Source: Acidobacteriota bacterium (GTDB lineage: Bacteria > Acidobacteriota > Thermoanaerobaculia > Thermoanaerobaculales > Thermoanaerobaculaceae). From it: a DNA stretch of 33,628 nt. The stretch covers positions 64,269-97,896 of the forward strand of contig PMLC01000065.1 in the NCBI GenBank assembly GCA_003158745.1, read 5' to 3'. Each line of letters starts with the position of its first letter. Position 1 is the stretch's first letter. Both the position numbers and the translations under genes were made by a program. A model generated the notes under the pieces. The model had not been told where the DNA came from, searched no databases, and saw only the letters and a program-made list of their open reading frames with translations. Shown here one piece after another: positions 1-7,700 of the stretch.

Positions 1-1
1 A

Positions 2-22
2 GCTGTGAGCTGTGAGCTGTCT
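2..22. repeat. degenerate 7-bp tandem repeat, locus 1
   Basis: Three heptads in phase on the plus strand: gctgtga, gctgtga, gctgtct. The tract lies directly after the stop codon (26-24) of the minus-strand CDF transporter gene and may extend beyond the window edge. The last two heptads are identical to the last two of the tract at 7645-7700. Confidence 0.75.
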
Positions 23-23
23 T

Positions 24-890
24 TCAGACGGGATCCGTGTCGATCATGACCTCGGCGTGCTCCCCGTGGCGCTCACGAATCCGGCGAATCGCCGCTTCAG
101 TAATCTCATGCGAGCGCTCGAAGGATGCGCCCTTGTCCAAGAGGAGCCGGAACTCGATGAACGTCGTTCCACCCGCCCGACGCGAACGAAAAGCGCGATA
201 CCCCCGAACCTCCGCGGCGAAGCCGTCCAGCATCCCCTTGACCTCATCCTCCGCCTCGCGCGGGAGTCCCCGGTCCAGCAGTTCTTCCGCAGCGTCGCGG
301 AGGATCTGACCGGCGCTCACGATGATGTAGACGGCGATCACGATTGAGGCAACCGGATCGAGCCACTGCCAGCCCAACACCCGATACCCCACCAGCGCGA
401 CGCCCGCGACGAGGTTTGTCGTGATGTCGGTGACATAGTGGAACGCGTCCGCTCGGAGGGCAAGCGACCGTGTCGCCCTCGCCTCATGCCGCAGATACGT
501 GACTAGAACGAGCGAGACAGCCACGCAGAACGCAGTCACCGCCACACCGGACTCGGGGCTCCTGATGGGTTCCGGACGAAGCAGGTACCAGAGCCCGCGC
601 CCGACCAGCCAGAACCCGCCGATCGCGATGATCACTGCCTGAATCACTCCGGACAGGGCTTCCGCTTTCTCGTGGCCGTACGCGTGCTCCGCATCGGGAG
701 GATCCGCCGCCACGCGGAGGAAGAAAGCATTGAGACCGGAGCATGCCACGTCCATCAGGGAATCGACCGCCGCCGCCAAGACCGCAAGGGAGCCGGTCGT
801 GAGGCCGACCCCCGTCTTGGCAAGTGTCAAAGCGAGAGCGGTTGATGCGGCAACCGATGCTGCGACGATCTTCCGGCGCTCCTGCCTCAC
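24..890 (-). CDS. cation diffusion facilitator (CDF) family metal transporter
   Basis: A 288-residue inner-membrane divalent metal/proton antiporter of the CDF (FieF/ZitB) family, which exports Zn, Fe or similar ions. The two intramembrane metal-site pairs are visible: DxxxD (D43, D47) in TM2 and HxxxD (H151, D155) in TM5. The conserved YGHEKAE motif follows TM2 (71-77). A cytoplasmic CDF C-terminal domain starts near residue 205. Length is normal for the family. The start is GTG at 890, preceded by GGGAG at good spacing, and overlaps the TGA of the upstream small ORF as GTGA. The metal specificity cannot be read from the sequence. The gene ends beside a heptad repeat. Confidence 0.93.
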   Translation of the reverse strand: MRQERRKIVAASVAASTALALTLAKTGVGLTTGSLAVLAAAVDSLMDVACSGLNAFFLRVAADPPDAEHAYGHEKAEALSGVIQAVIIAIGGFWLVGRGLWYLLRPEPIRSPESGVAVTAFCVAVSLVLVTYLRHEARATRSLALRADAFHYVTDITTNLVAGVALVGYRVLGWQWLDPVASIVIAVYIIVSAGQILRDAAEELLDRGLPREAEDEVKGMLDGFAAEVRGYRAFRSRRAGGTTFIEFRLLLDKGASFERSHEITEAAIRRIRERHGEHAEVMIDTDPV

Positions 891-1312
891 TTCGGCTCCC
901 GTCCCGAAATCTCCCTGTCCTCAGAGGCGTTCAGGGGCCCCGGACCGACACCATCCGGGTACCACGCGACCCTGACCCGCCACCCGGTCACCGAGAGTCT
1001 GTCGGGACCGAGATCCAGCGTCTCGCTCGCACCGGCCGGCCTCGCAAGTCGGGCAGCCACGCGTATCCCCGCTCGTCCTCCGCCAGTGTACCGCCCGGCC
1101 TCGGCGAGGCTCCGGCACGGTACGCGCGCGACCGGCTCGTCCGGCTCGGAGGTCAGTCCCGCGAGCGGTAGGCGGTGCAGCCGAGGAGGCCTTTGCGCCA
1201 GGATCGCCTCACATGTGTGCGCCGTTACCTCGAGCCATGGCCGGTAGCAGCGCGGCGGCCTGCCCGCCGGCGCTGAGATCGTCCGGCGAGGATCGAACTG
1301 GGCGCAGATCAC
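887..1312 (-). CDS. hypothetical protein, coupled upstream of the CDF transporter
   Basis: An open frame of about 141 codons with no recognised domain. Support is its exact GTGA overlap with the CDF start and fairly G/C-rich third positions. The C-terminal part (after about residue 65) looks more protein-like than the arginine- and proline-rich N-terminal part. The start is uncertain: I chose GTG at 1312, another GTG lies at 1327, and no ATG occurs inside the non-overlapping region. The frame also continues upstream through the antisense of the exonuclease gene, which is not believable as coding. It could be a chance frame in GC-rich DNA; if so, 891-1352 is a gap with nothing else visible. 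Confidence 0.35.
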   Translation of the reverse strand: MICAQFDPRRTISAPAGRPPRCYRPWLEVTAHTCEAILAQRPPRLHRLPLAGLTSEPDEPVARVPCRSLAEAGRYTGGGRAGIRVAARLARPAGASETLDLGPDRLSVTGWRVRVAWYPDGVGPGPLNASEDREISGREPK

Positions 1313-1352
1313 CGCTGAATGGTACACTGCCAGCCCCTGGAGGGACGGAGGC

Positions 1353-1964
1353 GTGAAGGGCCCCAAGCACGAGGAGTGGAGCGGGCAGTTGAGTCTCTTC
1401 GAGGACGACTCGGCCCGCCAGGCCCCGACCGGCCGCGACATCCTGGTGTTCGACCTCGAGACACAGCGGTCGTTCCAGGACGTCGGCGGCCGAACGGCCA
1501 TGCGCGAACTCGGCATGTCGATCGGCGTCGTGTACTCCTTTCGCGACGATGCCTTCCGCGGCTTCCTGGAGCAGGAAGCCAAGGCCCTGATCGACCGCAT
1601 CCGCTCCGCCGAGTTGGTGGTTGGGTTCAACCTCCTCGGCTTCGACTACGAAGTGCTCAAGGGGTACCAGGACGTGCCTCTCGAAAACGTCCCCACCCTG
1701 GACATCATGTTCTATCTGCAGGACCGTCTAGGTTTCCGCCCCAAGCTCGACTCCGTCGTGCAGGCCACGCTCGGTGCCGGGAAGTCCGCTGACGGTCTGC
1801 AGGCGCTCCTGTGGTGGAAGGAAGGGCGGCTCGACCTGATCGAGAAGTACTGCACCGACGACGTTCGCCTCACCCGCGACCTGTACCTCTACGGGAGGCG
1901 CAATCGCCACGTCCTTGTGTCGCGGTACTCGGGCGGCCCCCTCAAGGTCGACGTGGACTGGTAG
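1353..1964 (+). CDS. DEDD-family 3'-5' exonuclease (RNase H-like / YprB-like)
   Basis: A 203-residue protein with the three exonuclease motifs of the DnaQ-like superfamily: Exo I as FDLET (D34, E36), Exo II as NLLGFDY (N93, D98) and Exo III as YCTDD (Y166, D170, a YxxxD form). It is expected to hydrolyse single-stranded DNA or RNA 3' to 5' with two metal ions. The domain fills the chain, so this is a stand-alone nuclease related to the PolB-type exonuclease domain and YprB. The start is GTG at 1353 behind a strong GGAGGGACGGAGG ribosome-binding stretch. It is divergent from the 887-1312 frame and followed by a 9-bp direct repeat. The substrate is unknown. Confidence 0.85.
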   Translation: MKGPKHEEWSGQLSLFEDDSARQAPTGRDILVFDLETQRSFQDVGGRTAMRELGMSIGVVYSFRDDAFRGFLEQEAKALIDRIRSAELVVGFNLLGFDYEVLKGYQDVPLENVPTLDIMFYLQDRLGFRPKLDSVVQATLGAGKSADGLQALLWWKEGRLDLIEKYCTDDVRLTRDLYLYGRRNRHVLVSRYSGGPLKVDVDW

Positions 1965-1977
1965 AGGTTCCAGGTCA

Positions 1978-1995
1978 AAGGCTAAGAAGGCTAAG
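1978..1995. repeat. 9-bp tandem duplication
   Basis: aaggctaag occurs twice without a gap, just after the exonuclease stop codon (1962-1964). Confidence 0.8.
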
Positions 1996-2024
1996 TACTT
2001 GACTCAACCTACCGCAGCTGCCAC

Positions 2025-2053
2025 TTGTCACCGCCGCACCGTCAGAGCACAAT
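2025..2053 (+). promoter_or_regulatory. candidate sigma-70-type promoter for the beta-oxidation genes
   Basis: TTGTCA (2025-2030), a 17-bp spacer and CACAAT (2048-2053). This would start transcription near 2060, giving a leader of about 74 nt that contains a run of ten G at 2081-2090. The -10 box is only a 4/6 match, so this is a candidate by spacing and position. Confidence 0.35.
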
Positions 2054-2133
2054 GAACCCGTATTCAGTCTCGGAGGTCGTGGGGGGGGGGCCGTGTCTCA
2101 ATCGGCGAGCCGTGACGGCCTAAGGAGATAGCC

Positions 2134-4551
2134 ATGGGCAGGGAAATCCGCAAGGTCGGGGTGCTGGGAGCGGGCGTGATGGGCTCAGGGATCGCTGCGC
2201 ACCTGGCCAACGCCAACGTGCCGGTGCTGCTGCTGGACATCGTGCCCGGGCAGCTCACTCCGGACAACGAGAAGGCCGGCCTGACCCTTGGGGACAAACG
2301 CTTCCGCAACAAGTTCTCTCTGGCCGGACTCGAAACCGTGAGGACTTCGAAGCCGGCGCTGCTCTACTCCAAGCGCTTCCTCCCGCTAATCTCGGCCGGG
2401 AACTTCGAGGACGACTGGAGGAAGCTCGCGGAGTGCGACTGGATCATCGAGGTGGTCGTCGAGCGCCTCGACGTCAAGCGGCAGGTGTTCGAGCGCCTGG
2501 AGCAGGTCCGGAAGCCAGGGGCAATCGTCTCGTCGAACACGTCCGGCCTGCCCATCCGGGCGATGGTCGAGGGGCGCTCCGACGACTTCCGCAAGAACTT
2601 CCTGGTGACCCACTTCTTCAATCCCGTTCGCTACATGCGCCTCCTGGAGGTCATCGCCGGCGAGGACACCGATCCCGATGTCGTGAAGTTCATGAGCGAC
2701 TTCGGCCAGTTCCTGCTCGGCAAGGGCATCGTCTTCGGCAAGGACACCCCGAACTTCGTCGCGAACCGGATCGGCGTCTACGGGCTGATGGCTACCGTGC
2801 ACGCAATGATGGAGATGGGCTACCAGGTCGACGAGGTGGACGCGATCACCGGCCCGGCGATGGCACGTCCGAAGAGCGCCTCGTTCGGCACCGTGGACCT
2901 CGTCGGGCTCGACACCATGGCGCACGTCGTGCGGACCCTACGGGAGGAATGTCCCAACGACGAGGGTCAGGCGGTGTTCGCGGTGCCCGAATTCATCACG
3001 AAAATGGTCGAGAACAAGCAGTTGGGCCGCAAGACGAAAGCGGGCTTCTTCAAGCGTGAGAAAGGCCCCAAGGGCGAGAACGTCGACTACACGCTCGACT
3101 GGAAGACCGGCCAGTACCGCCTCAAGGCCAAGCTCGATGCTCCCTCCCTCAAACAGACCAAGGGGATCCACGACGCCGGGGCGCGGATCAAGACGCTCGT
3201 CAACGCCCAGGACCGCGCCGGCGCCTTCGCCTGGCGCGTGACGCGAGACGCACTGGCATATACCTCCAGACGCCTTGGCGAGATCTCCGACACGATTGTG
3301 GACATCGACCACGGTCTGACGTGGGGTTTCAATTGGGAGCTGGGGCCGTTCGAAACCTGGGACGCCATCGGGGTCGCCGCAACGGTCGAGAGGATGAAAG
3401 CGGAGGGCGTTGCGCCGGCGCCATGGGTGGACGAGATGCTGGTGGCCGGCGTCGGCACCTTCTACCGGGACGGCGCGGCGGGCCAGGAGTACTACGACCC
3501 GCGCAGCAAGTCGTACGTCCCGACCAAACGGCCGGCGACCTTCCTGGTGCTGAAGGAGATCAAGCGGCGGACGCCGCCGGTGTTCGAGAACGCCGGAGCC
3601 TCCATCGTGGACCTCGGCGACGGCATCGCCTGCGTCGAGTTCCACTCGGTCCTGCAGCCGAAGCTGAACCCCATCGACGATGACATCATGGACGTCGTCC
3701 ACAAGGCGATCGGCATCGCAGAGAAGGACTTCCGCGGGCTCGTCATCCACCACCAGGGCGAGCAGTTCTGCGCGGGCGCCAACCTCCTGATGATCCTCGA
3801 AGGCGCCATGAGCCAGCAGTGGCGGGCCATTGACGCGATGATCCGCAAGTTCCAGGGGATGACGATGGGGCTGCGGCGGGCGCGCGTCCCGGTGGTCACC
3901 GCCCCGTTCGGCTACACATTCGGCGGCGGAGCTGAGATCACGATGGCGGGCGACCGCGTTTGCGCGCTCGCGGAAACCTACATGGGCCTGATCGAAGTCG
4001 GGGTCGGGCTCGTCCCTGCCGGCGGCGGCCACGTCTTCATGCTCGAGCGCGTGCTCGAAGGGCTGGACGAGCCGGTCCTCTCCAACCTGCCCTTCCTCCG
4101 CAAGGCGTTCGAGGCGATCGCGATGGCCAAGGTCGGCACCTCGGCCGAGGAAGCGCGGGAGCTCAAGTACCTTCGCCCGTACGATCACATCGAGATGAAC
4201 CGCGATCAGCAGCTCTGGACGGCCAAGCGGATGGCGATCGGGTTGGCGGAGGAAGGGTACCGGCCGCCCCTGGCGAAGAAGTTCAGCCTCCCCGGCCGGG
4301 AAGGGGTTGCCACCATCCGGATGCTCCTCCACAACATGAAGATCACCCACTGGATCTCGTCGCACGACGAGAAGATCGCGACCCACGTCGGGAACATCCT
4401 CTGCGGAGGCGACACCACGATCAACAACCCGGCGAGCGAGGAGACGATCCTCGACCTCGAGCGCGAGGCGTTCCTCTCGCTGTGCGGAGAACCAAAGACG
4501 CAGCAGCGCATTCAGTACATGCTGCTCAACAACAAGCCGTTGAGGAACTGA
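2134..4551 (+). CDS. fadN: 3-hydroxyacyl-CoA dehydrogenase / enoyl-CoA hydratase (FadN-type fusion)
   Basis: An 805-residue bifunctional beta-oxidation enzyme that hydrates trans-2-enoyl-CoA and oxidises 3-hydroxyacyl-CoA with NAD. The domain order is dehydrogenase first, hydratase second, as in Bacillus FadN and opposite to E. coli FadB. The N-terminal Rossmann motif GxGxxG is at about residues 9-14. The dehydrogenase histidine is in the HFFNP motif (H160). The C-terminal crotonase domain (about 475-720) keeps both catalytic glutamates, E601 in GGGAE and E621 in LIEVG, with the same 20-residue spacing as FadB E119/E139. The start ATG follows AAGGAGA. The thiolase gene lies downstream on the same strand. 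Substrate chain length is not readable. Confidence 0.94.
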   Translation: MGREIRKVGVLGAGVMGSGIAAHLANANVPVLLLDIVPGQLTPDNEKAGLTLGDKRFRNKFSLAGLETVRTSKPALLYSKRFLPLISAGNFEDDWRKLAECDWIIEVVVERLDVKRQVFERLEQVRKPGAIVSSNTSGLPIRAMVEGRSDDFRKNFLVTHFFNPVRYMRLLEVIAGEDTDPDVVKFMSDFGQFLLGKGIVFGKDTPNFVANRIGVYGLMATVHAMMEMGYQVDEVDAITGPAMARPKSASFGTVDLVGLDTMAHVVRTLREECPNDEGQAVFAVPEFITKMVENKQLGRKTKAGFFKREKGPKGENVDYTLDWKTGQYRLKAKLDAPSLKQTKGIHDAGARIKTLVNAQDRAGAFAWRVTRDALAYTSRRLGEISDTIVDIDHGLTWGFNWELGPFETWDAIGVAATVERMKAEGVAPAPWVDEMLVAGVGTFYRDGAAGQEYYDPRSKSYVPTKRPATFLVLKEIKRRTPPVFENAGASIVDLGDGIACVEFHSVLQPKLNPIDDDIMDVVHKAIGIAEKDFRGLVIHHQGEQFCAGANLLMILEGAMSQQWRAIDAMIRKFQGMTMGLRRARVPVVTAPFGYTFGGGAEITMAGDRVCALAETYMGLIEVGVGLVPAGGGHVFMLERVLEGLDEPVLSNLPFLRKAFEAIAMAKVGTSAEEARELKYLRPYDHIEMNRDQQLWTAKRMAIGLAEEGYRPPLAKKFSLPGREGVATIRMLLHNMKITHWISSHDEKIATHVGNILCGGDTTINNPASEETILDLEREAFLSLCGEPKTQQRIQYMLLNNKPLRN

Positions 4552-4608
4552 CGCGGCGATGCCCGACCGGAAAACGACCGTGAAGGTCCAGGCGACTCAC
4601 CCTTCTGT

Positions 4609-4681
4609 GGAGCGCGCCCTCCGGGCGTGCTCATGGTCGTTTCTCGGCGCGGGGAACGAGCACGCGCGTAGCGCACGCTCC
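4609..4681. repeat. large imperfect inverted repeat between fadN and thiolase genes
   Basis: Two 24-bp arms, 4609-4632 and 4658-4681, match at 20 of 24 positions in inverted orientation around a 25-bp centre. The stem ends are perfect (GGAGCG...CGCTCC outside, CGTGCTC...GAGCACG inside). No T-run follows, so it does not look like a classical terminator. It could be a REP-like intergenic element or an mRNA hairpin that sets the fadN:fadA ratio. Confidence 0.8.
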
Positions 4682-4770
4682 AGAGAGACGAGAACGAAAC
4701 CCGTGCTTAACCGGCCTATCCCGGCCGCACCGTTGCTCGCGACGACAGCCCAAGAAGGGAGAGTCTGCGC

Positions 4771-5934
4771 ATGCCAAAGGCCGTAATCGTCTCGTACGCC
4801 CGCACGCCGATAGGCAGGGCCAGGAAGGGCAGTCTGAAGGACACCCGGTCGGAAGAGTTCGCCGCGCCGTTGCTCAAAGCGCTCGTGGCCCGGACGCCGG
4901 GACTCGAGTCGGCGATGGTCGACGACATCATGCTGGGCTGCGCCATGCCGGAGGCCGAGCAGGGCATGAACATCGCGCGCCTGATTTCTCTGCTTGCCGG
5001 CTTCCCGGTCGAGGTGACGGCGTGTACCTCCAACCGCTTCTGCTCCTCGGGCTCCCAGGCCATCGCCTGGGCGGCCGACGTGATCCGCTCCGGCAACGCA
5101 GAGGTCATCATCGCCGGCGGCGTCGAGTCGATGTCCACGGTGCCCATGGGCGGCAACAAGATCGTCGCGGACCCGGCGCTGATGGATGCGCTCCCCAACG
5201 CGTACGCCGCGATGGGGACCACCGCCGAGGTGGTGGCCCGCCAGTTCGGCATCACCCGCGAGGAGCAGGACGCCTTCGCCCTGGGCTCGCACCAGCGGGC
5301 GGCCGCCGCGATCGCGGCGGGTAAGTTCAAGGACGAGATCGTGCCGCTTTCGGTCCGAACCATGGACGACGGAGTCTGGCGCGAGTTCGTGTTCGACACC
5401 GACGAGGGGCCTCGCGCCGACACCTCTCTCGAAGCGCTCGCCAAGCTGAAGCCTGCCTTCGACCCGCGCGGCACGGTTACCGCGGGCAACTCGTCACAGA
5501 TCAACGACGGCGCCGCCGCGGTGGTCGTGATGTCGGACGAGAAGGCCGCGAAGCTCGGCCTCGAGCCCGTCGCGTTCGTCCAGCACTGGGCCGTTGCCGG
5601 CGTGCCGCCCGACATCATGGGGATCGGTCCAGCCAAGGCCGTGCCAAAGCTCCTCGAGAAAGCTCATCTGACGCTCGACGACGTGGACCTCGTCGAGATC
5701 AACGAGGCGTTCGCCAGCCAGTCGATCTACTGCGCACGAGAACTCAAGCTCGACCCCGAGCGGACCAACGTCAACGGGGGCGCCATCGCCACCGGCCACC
5801 CGCTCGGCGCCACGGGCGCGGTCCTTACCTGCAAGATCCTGGGAGAGCTGAAGCGGCGCAACGCCAAGCGCGGCATCGTCACGATGTGCGTCGGCGGCGG
5901 GATGGGGTTCGCCTACCTGCTCGAGCGGCCGTAG
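4771..5934 (+). CDS. fadA: acetyl-CoA C-acyltransferase (3-ketoacyl-CoA thiolase)
   Basis: A 387-residue thiolase that cleaves 3-ketoacyl-CoA with CoA to acetyl-CoA and a shortened acyl-CoA, completing the beta-oxidation cycle begun by the upstream gene. The triad is visible: nucleophile C91 in NRFCSSGSQA, H343 in GGAIATGHPLGATG, and C373 in CVGGGMG. Length is standard for degradative or biosynthetic thiolases. ATG at 4771 follows AGAAGGGAGAG. It is separated from fadN by about 220 bp holding an inverted repeat, longer than expected for a simple operon pair. Whether it favours long-chain or acetoacetyl substrates cannot be decided. Confidence 0.95.
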   Translation: MPKAVIVSYARTPIGRARKGSLKDTRSEEFAAPLLKALVARTPGLESAMVDDIMLGCAMPEAEQGMNIARLISLLAGFPVEVTACTSNRFCSSGSQAIAWAADVIRSGNAEVIIAGGVESMSTVPMGGNKIVADPALMDALPNAYAAMGTTAEVVARQFGITREEQDAFALGSHQRAAAAIAAGKFKDEIVPLSVRTMDDGVWREFVFDTDEGPRADTSLEALAKLKPAFDPRGTVTAGNSSQINDGAAAVVVMSDEKAAKLGLEPVAFVQHWAVAGVPPDIMGIGPAKAVPKLLEKAHLTLDDVDLVEINEAFASQSIYCARELKLDPERTNVNGGAIATGHPLGATGAVLTCKILGELKRRNAKRGIVTMCVGGGMGFAYLLERP

Positions 5935-6078
5935 AACCCGCTCACGACGCGGCGCCGGCCGGCGAAGGGAAGGTCTCGACGGATAGGGAGCCGGCCACGA
6001 GGCTGTGTCTATGACAAACTCTGCGGCACGCCACAAAAGCGGGAGACCGTCCGACTCATCCGCCGTACCCCGAAGAAA

Positions 6079-7026
6079 CTAATGCGGTCGCTGAACACTC
6101 GGTTCGCCTCTTGACGACTGCTGCATTCGGCCCAGCCATGTCATGAACCACTCTTGGTACTCTTGCATTGACTTGGCGCAGGGCTTGTCGGCAGCATCGG
6201 CTCCTTGCGGAGAACCAGTCTCGAGTACCAGTTGGCGCGTGACGATGTCCTTGATCGAGGCGCAGCCGGGGTTGCGACGTGGAGCAAAGGCATCGCCAGT
6301 ACACACATAGGTGGCAATCTCATCGACGACTTGAGCGAACGCGGCGTCCTTGTTCATGCGGTCGCGGAAATCCCCGTCCTTCATGGCGTCGAGACGCTCA
6401 CTTGCCAAGCGGCTGGCGTCTTCTCGATCCGCCGCGCCTGCTCCGAGGCCCAGGCGCACAATCAACTCTGGGAGCGGAAAGTGCTCGCGGACCTGCGCAG
6501 TCTCCTCCGGGTAGTGCGTCTCTATCAAAGGCCTCAGTTCAGCGAGCCCGTCGTAAGAGGCAAGCAACATTGCGCTCTGGCGGAGCAGCGGCCAGCCGTG
6601 CCGGAGTGTCGTGCTGCCATCGACGATGGCCGCCGAATAGAGCCGCAGCCTCCGTTCGCGTGACATGCGGGCGAGCTCAATGCTATCGAGGAACCACCCC
6701 ACGTTCCGCGATGTGGGATTGTTGCTTCGCCCATACTCGGTGATGATGTCCTCGAATGGCCGAACGTCAAGCCAGCGGCTGTGCTCCCCGAGATACCCCA
6801 GGACCTCAGTCGCCACCTCGGGGCGGGTCTCCAGGAGCCCTTTCCGGATTGCCTCACGAAGGGCTGATTCGCGCGCCACAGGATCTGGAAGCCTCGCCGC
6901 ATTGTCGATTGCCTCCTGCTCGGGAAGCAGGCTCTCCTCGGCAACTGGCGAGGTGGCGCAAATGTAGACCGGCGCGCCAAGGCTGAGCACGAACACCAGG
7001 AATATGGTTGCGATCCGCGAGAGCAT
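6079..7026 (-). CDS. exported hypothetical protein
   Basis: A 315-residue protein of unknown function. Residues 1-24 form a typical signal peptide (positive N-terminus, hydrophobic core, cleavage expected near ICA-TS), so it is probably periplasmic or secreted. The cysteine there does not form a proper lipobox. The mature part is helix-rich and charged, with three cysteines near the C-terminus (around VCTG, PGCAS and KPCAK) that could form disulfides. No catalytic motif is recognised. ATG at 7026 has a clear AGGAGG that overlaps the stop of a 44-codon ORF upstream. It is convergent with the thiolase gene; the 144-bp gap between them shows no T-tailed hairpin. Confidence 0.75.
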   Translation of the reverse strand: MLSRIATIFLVFVLSLGAPVYICATSPVAEESLLPEQEAIDNAARLPDPVARESALREAIRKGLLETRPEVATEVLGYLGEHSRWLDVRPFEDIITEYGRSNNPTSRNVGWFLDSIELARMSRERRLRLYSAAIVDGSTTLRHGWPLLRQSAMLLASYDGLAELRPLIETHYPEETAQVREHFPLPELIVRLGLGAGAADREDASRLASERLDAMKDGDFRDRMNKDAAFAQVVDEIATYVCTGDAFAPRRNPGCASIKDIVTRQLVLETGSPQGADAADKPCAKSMQEYQEWFMTWLGRMQQSSRGEPSVQRPH

Positions 7027-7035
7027 ACTGACCTC

Positions 7036-7170
7036 CTACTGGACGTGAAGCAACACTGAAGACCGAGAGAGATCGAGGAGCGCCCCCGCCTGGTCGGTCA
7101 CCCGGACGACATTCGTCACAACCGGCACAGTCCCAAACACCAGCCCGCTGCGATGGGCCAGGCCCTGCAC
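7036..7170 (-). CDS. possible 44-residue small protein, coupled to the exported protein
   Basis: A GTG at 7170 is preceded at ideal distance by AGGAGG, and the frame ends in TAG (7038-7036) whose bases form part of the AGGAGG serving the next gene. The predicted peptide starts MQGLAHRSG and ends LLHVQ; its middle is rich in valine and threonine. Third positions are mostly G/C. No family is recognised. The frame is open back to a TGA at 7278-7276, overlapping the end of yraN, but no ATG, GTG or TTG occurs upstream of 7170. It may be a real coupled leader peptide, a gene remnant, or chance. Confidence 0.35.
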   Translation of the reverse strand: MQGLAHRSGLVFGTVPVVTNVVRVTDQAGALLDLSRSSVLLHVQ

Positions 7171-7234
7171 GATTGGCCTCCTGCGAACGCCTCGGCGCTC
7201 AGTCTGGACCTCCCCTGTTCCGCATGTCCACGCT

Positions 7235-7618
7235 TCACAGCAGGCCGTCAGCGCGAAAAGCGGCCTGAAGGTGCCTCACCCTCGGGAGCATGCGGCCGCT
7301 TTCCACGGCGATGACATCGAAGCGGCACGCCGGGATCTCCCCGCTCCGGTGCGCCAGGTAGGCGTGGGCGAGCCGGACGAGGCGCTGCTGCTTCGATGCC
7401 GTCACAGCTTCTTCAGGCGAGCCCGCACTGCGACCTGCCCGGGTCTTGACCTCGACGAACACGAGCGTGTCGCCCTTGCCGGCGACGATGTCGATCTCGC
7501 CCAACGAGCACCGCCAGTTGCGCGCCTCGATCCGATACCCCTTGACCCTCAGGAGCAGTGCAGCAAGCGCTTCCCCCCGCCGAGCCGTTCGTCCCCTGTC
7601 ACCGACTCTTGATTGCAC
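7235..7618 (-). CDS. yraN: YraN/UPF0102 family endonuclease-like protein
   Basis: A 127-residue member of the UPF0102 family with a restriction-endonuclease-like fold related to Holliday-junction resolvases. The core motif is present: LGEIDIVA, then LVFVEVKTRAG, matching the GE(I/L)D...(V)FVEVK signature. It is probably cytoplasmic and DNA-related; the cellular role of the family is unsettled. The start is GTG at 7618. It lies just downstream of the FadF-like gene on the same strand, with 30 bp between them. Confidence 0.9.
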   Translation of the reverse strand: MQSRVGDRGRTARRGEALAALLLRVKGYRIEARNWRCSLGEIDIVAGKGDTLVFVEVKTRAGRSAGSPEEAVTASKQQRLVRLAHAYLAHRSGEIPACRFDVIAVESGRMLPRVRHLQAAFRADGLL

Positions 7619-7644
7619 ACACGATGCTTGCGTTTTCGCTTCTG

Positions 7645-7700
7645 ACTGTCAACTGTCGACTTTCGGCCGTCGGCCGTCGGCTGTCGGCTGTGAGCTGTCT
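7645..7700. repeat. degenerate 7-bp tandem repeat, locus 2 (partly coding)
   Basis: Eight heptads in phase on the plus strand: actgtca, actgtcg, actttcg, gccgtcg, gccgtcg, gctgtcg, gctgtga, gctgtct. The stop codon and last codons of the FadF-like gene lie inside the tract, so the repeat encodes that protein's C-terminal tail. The final two heptads are identical to those at 9-22. Confidence 0.85.

Noticed and set aside
2938-4386. Minus-strand open frame of 482 codons
   Set aside because: Antisense shadow of the FadN-type gene; its composition is low-complexity and charged.
4597-5292. Minus-strand open frame covering the inverted repeat and the thiolase start
   Set aside because: Most of it is antisense to the thiolase gene; the rest is simply the palindrome read as protein.
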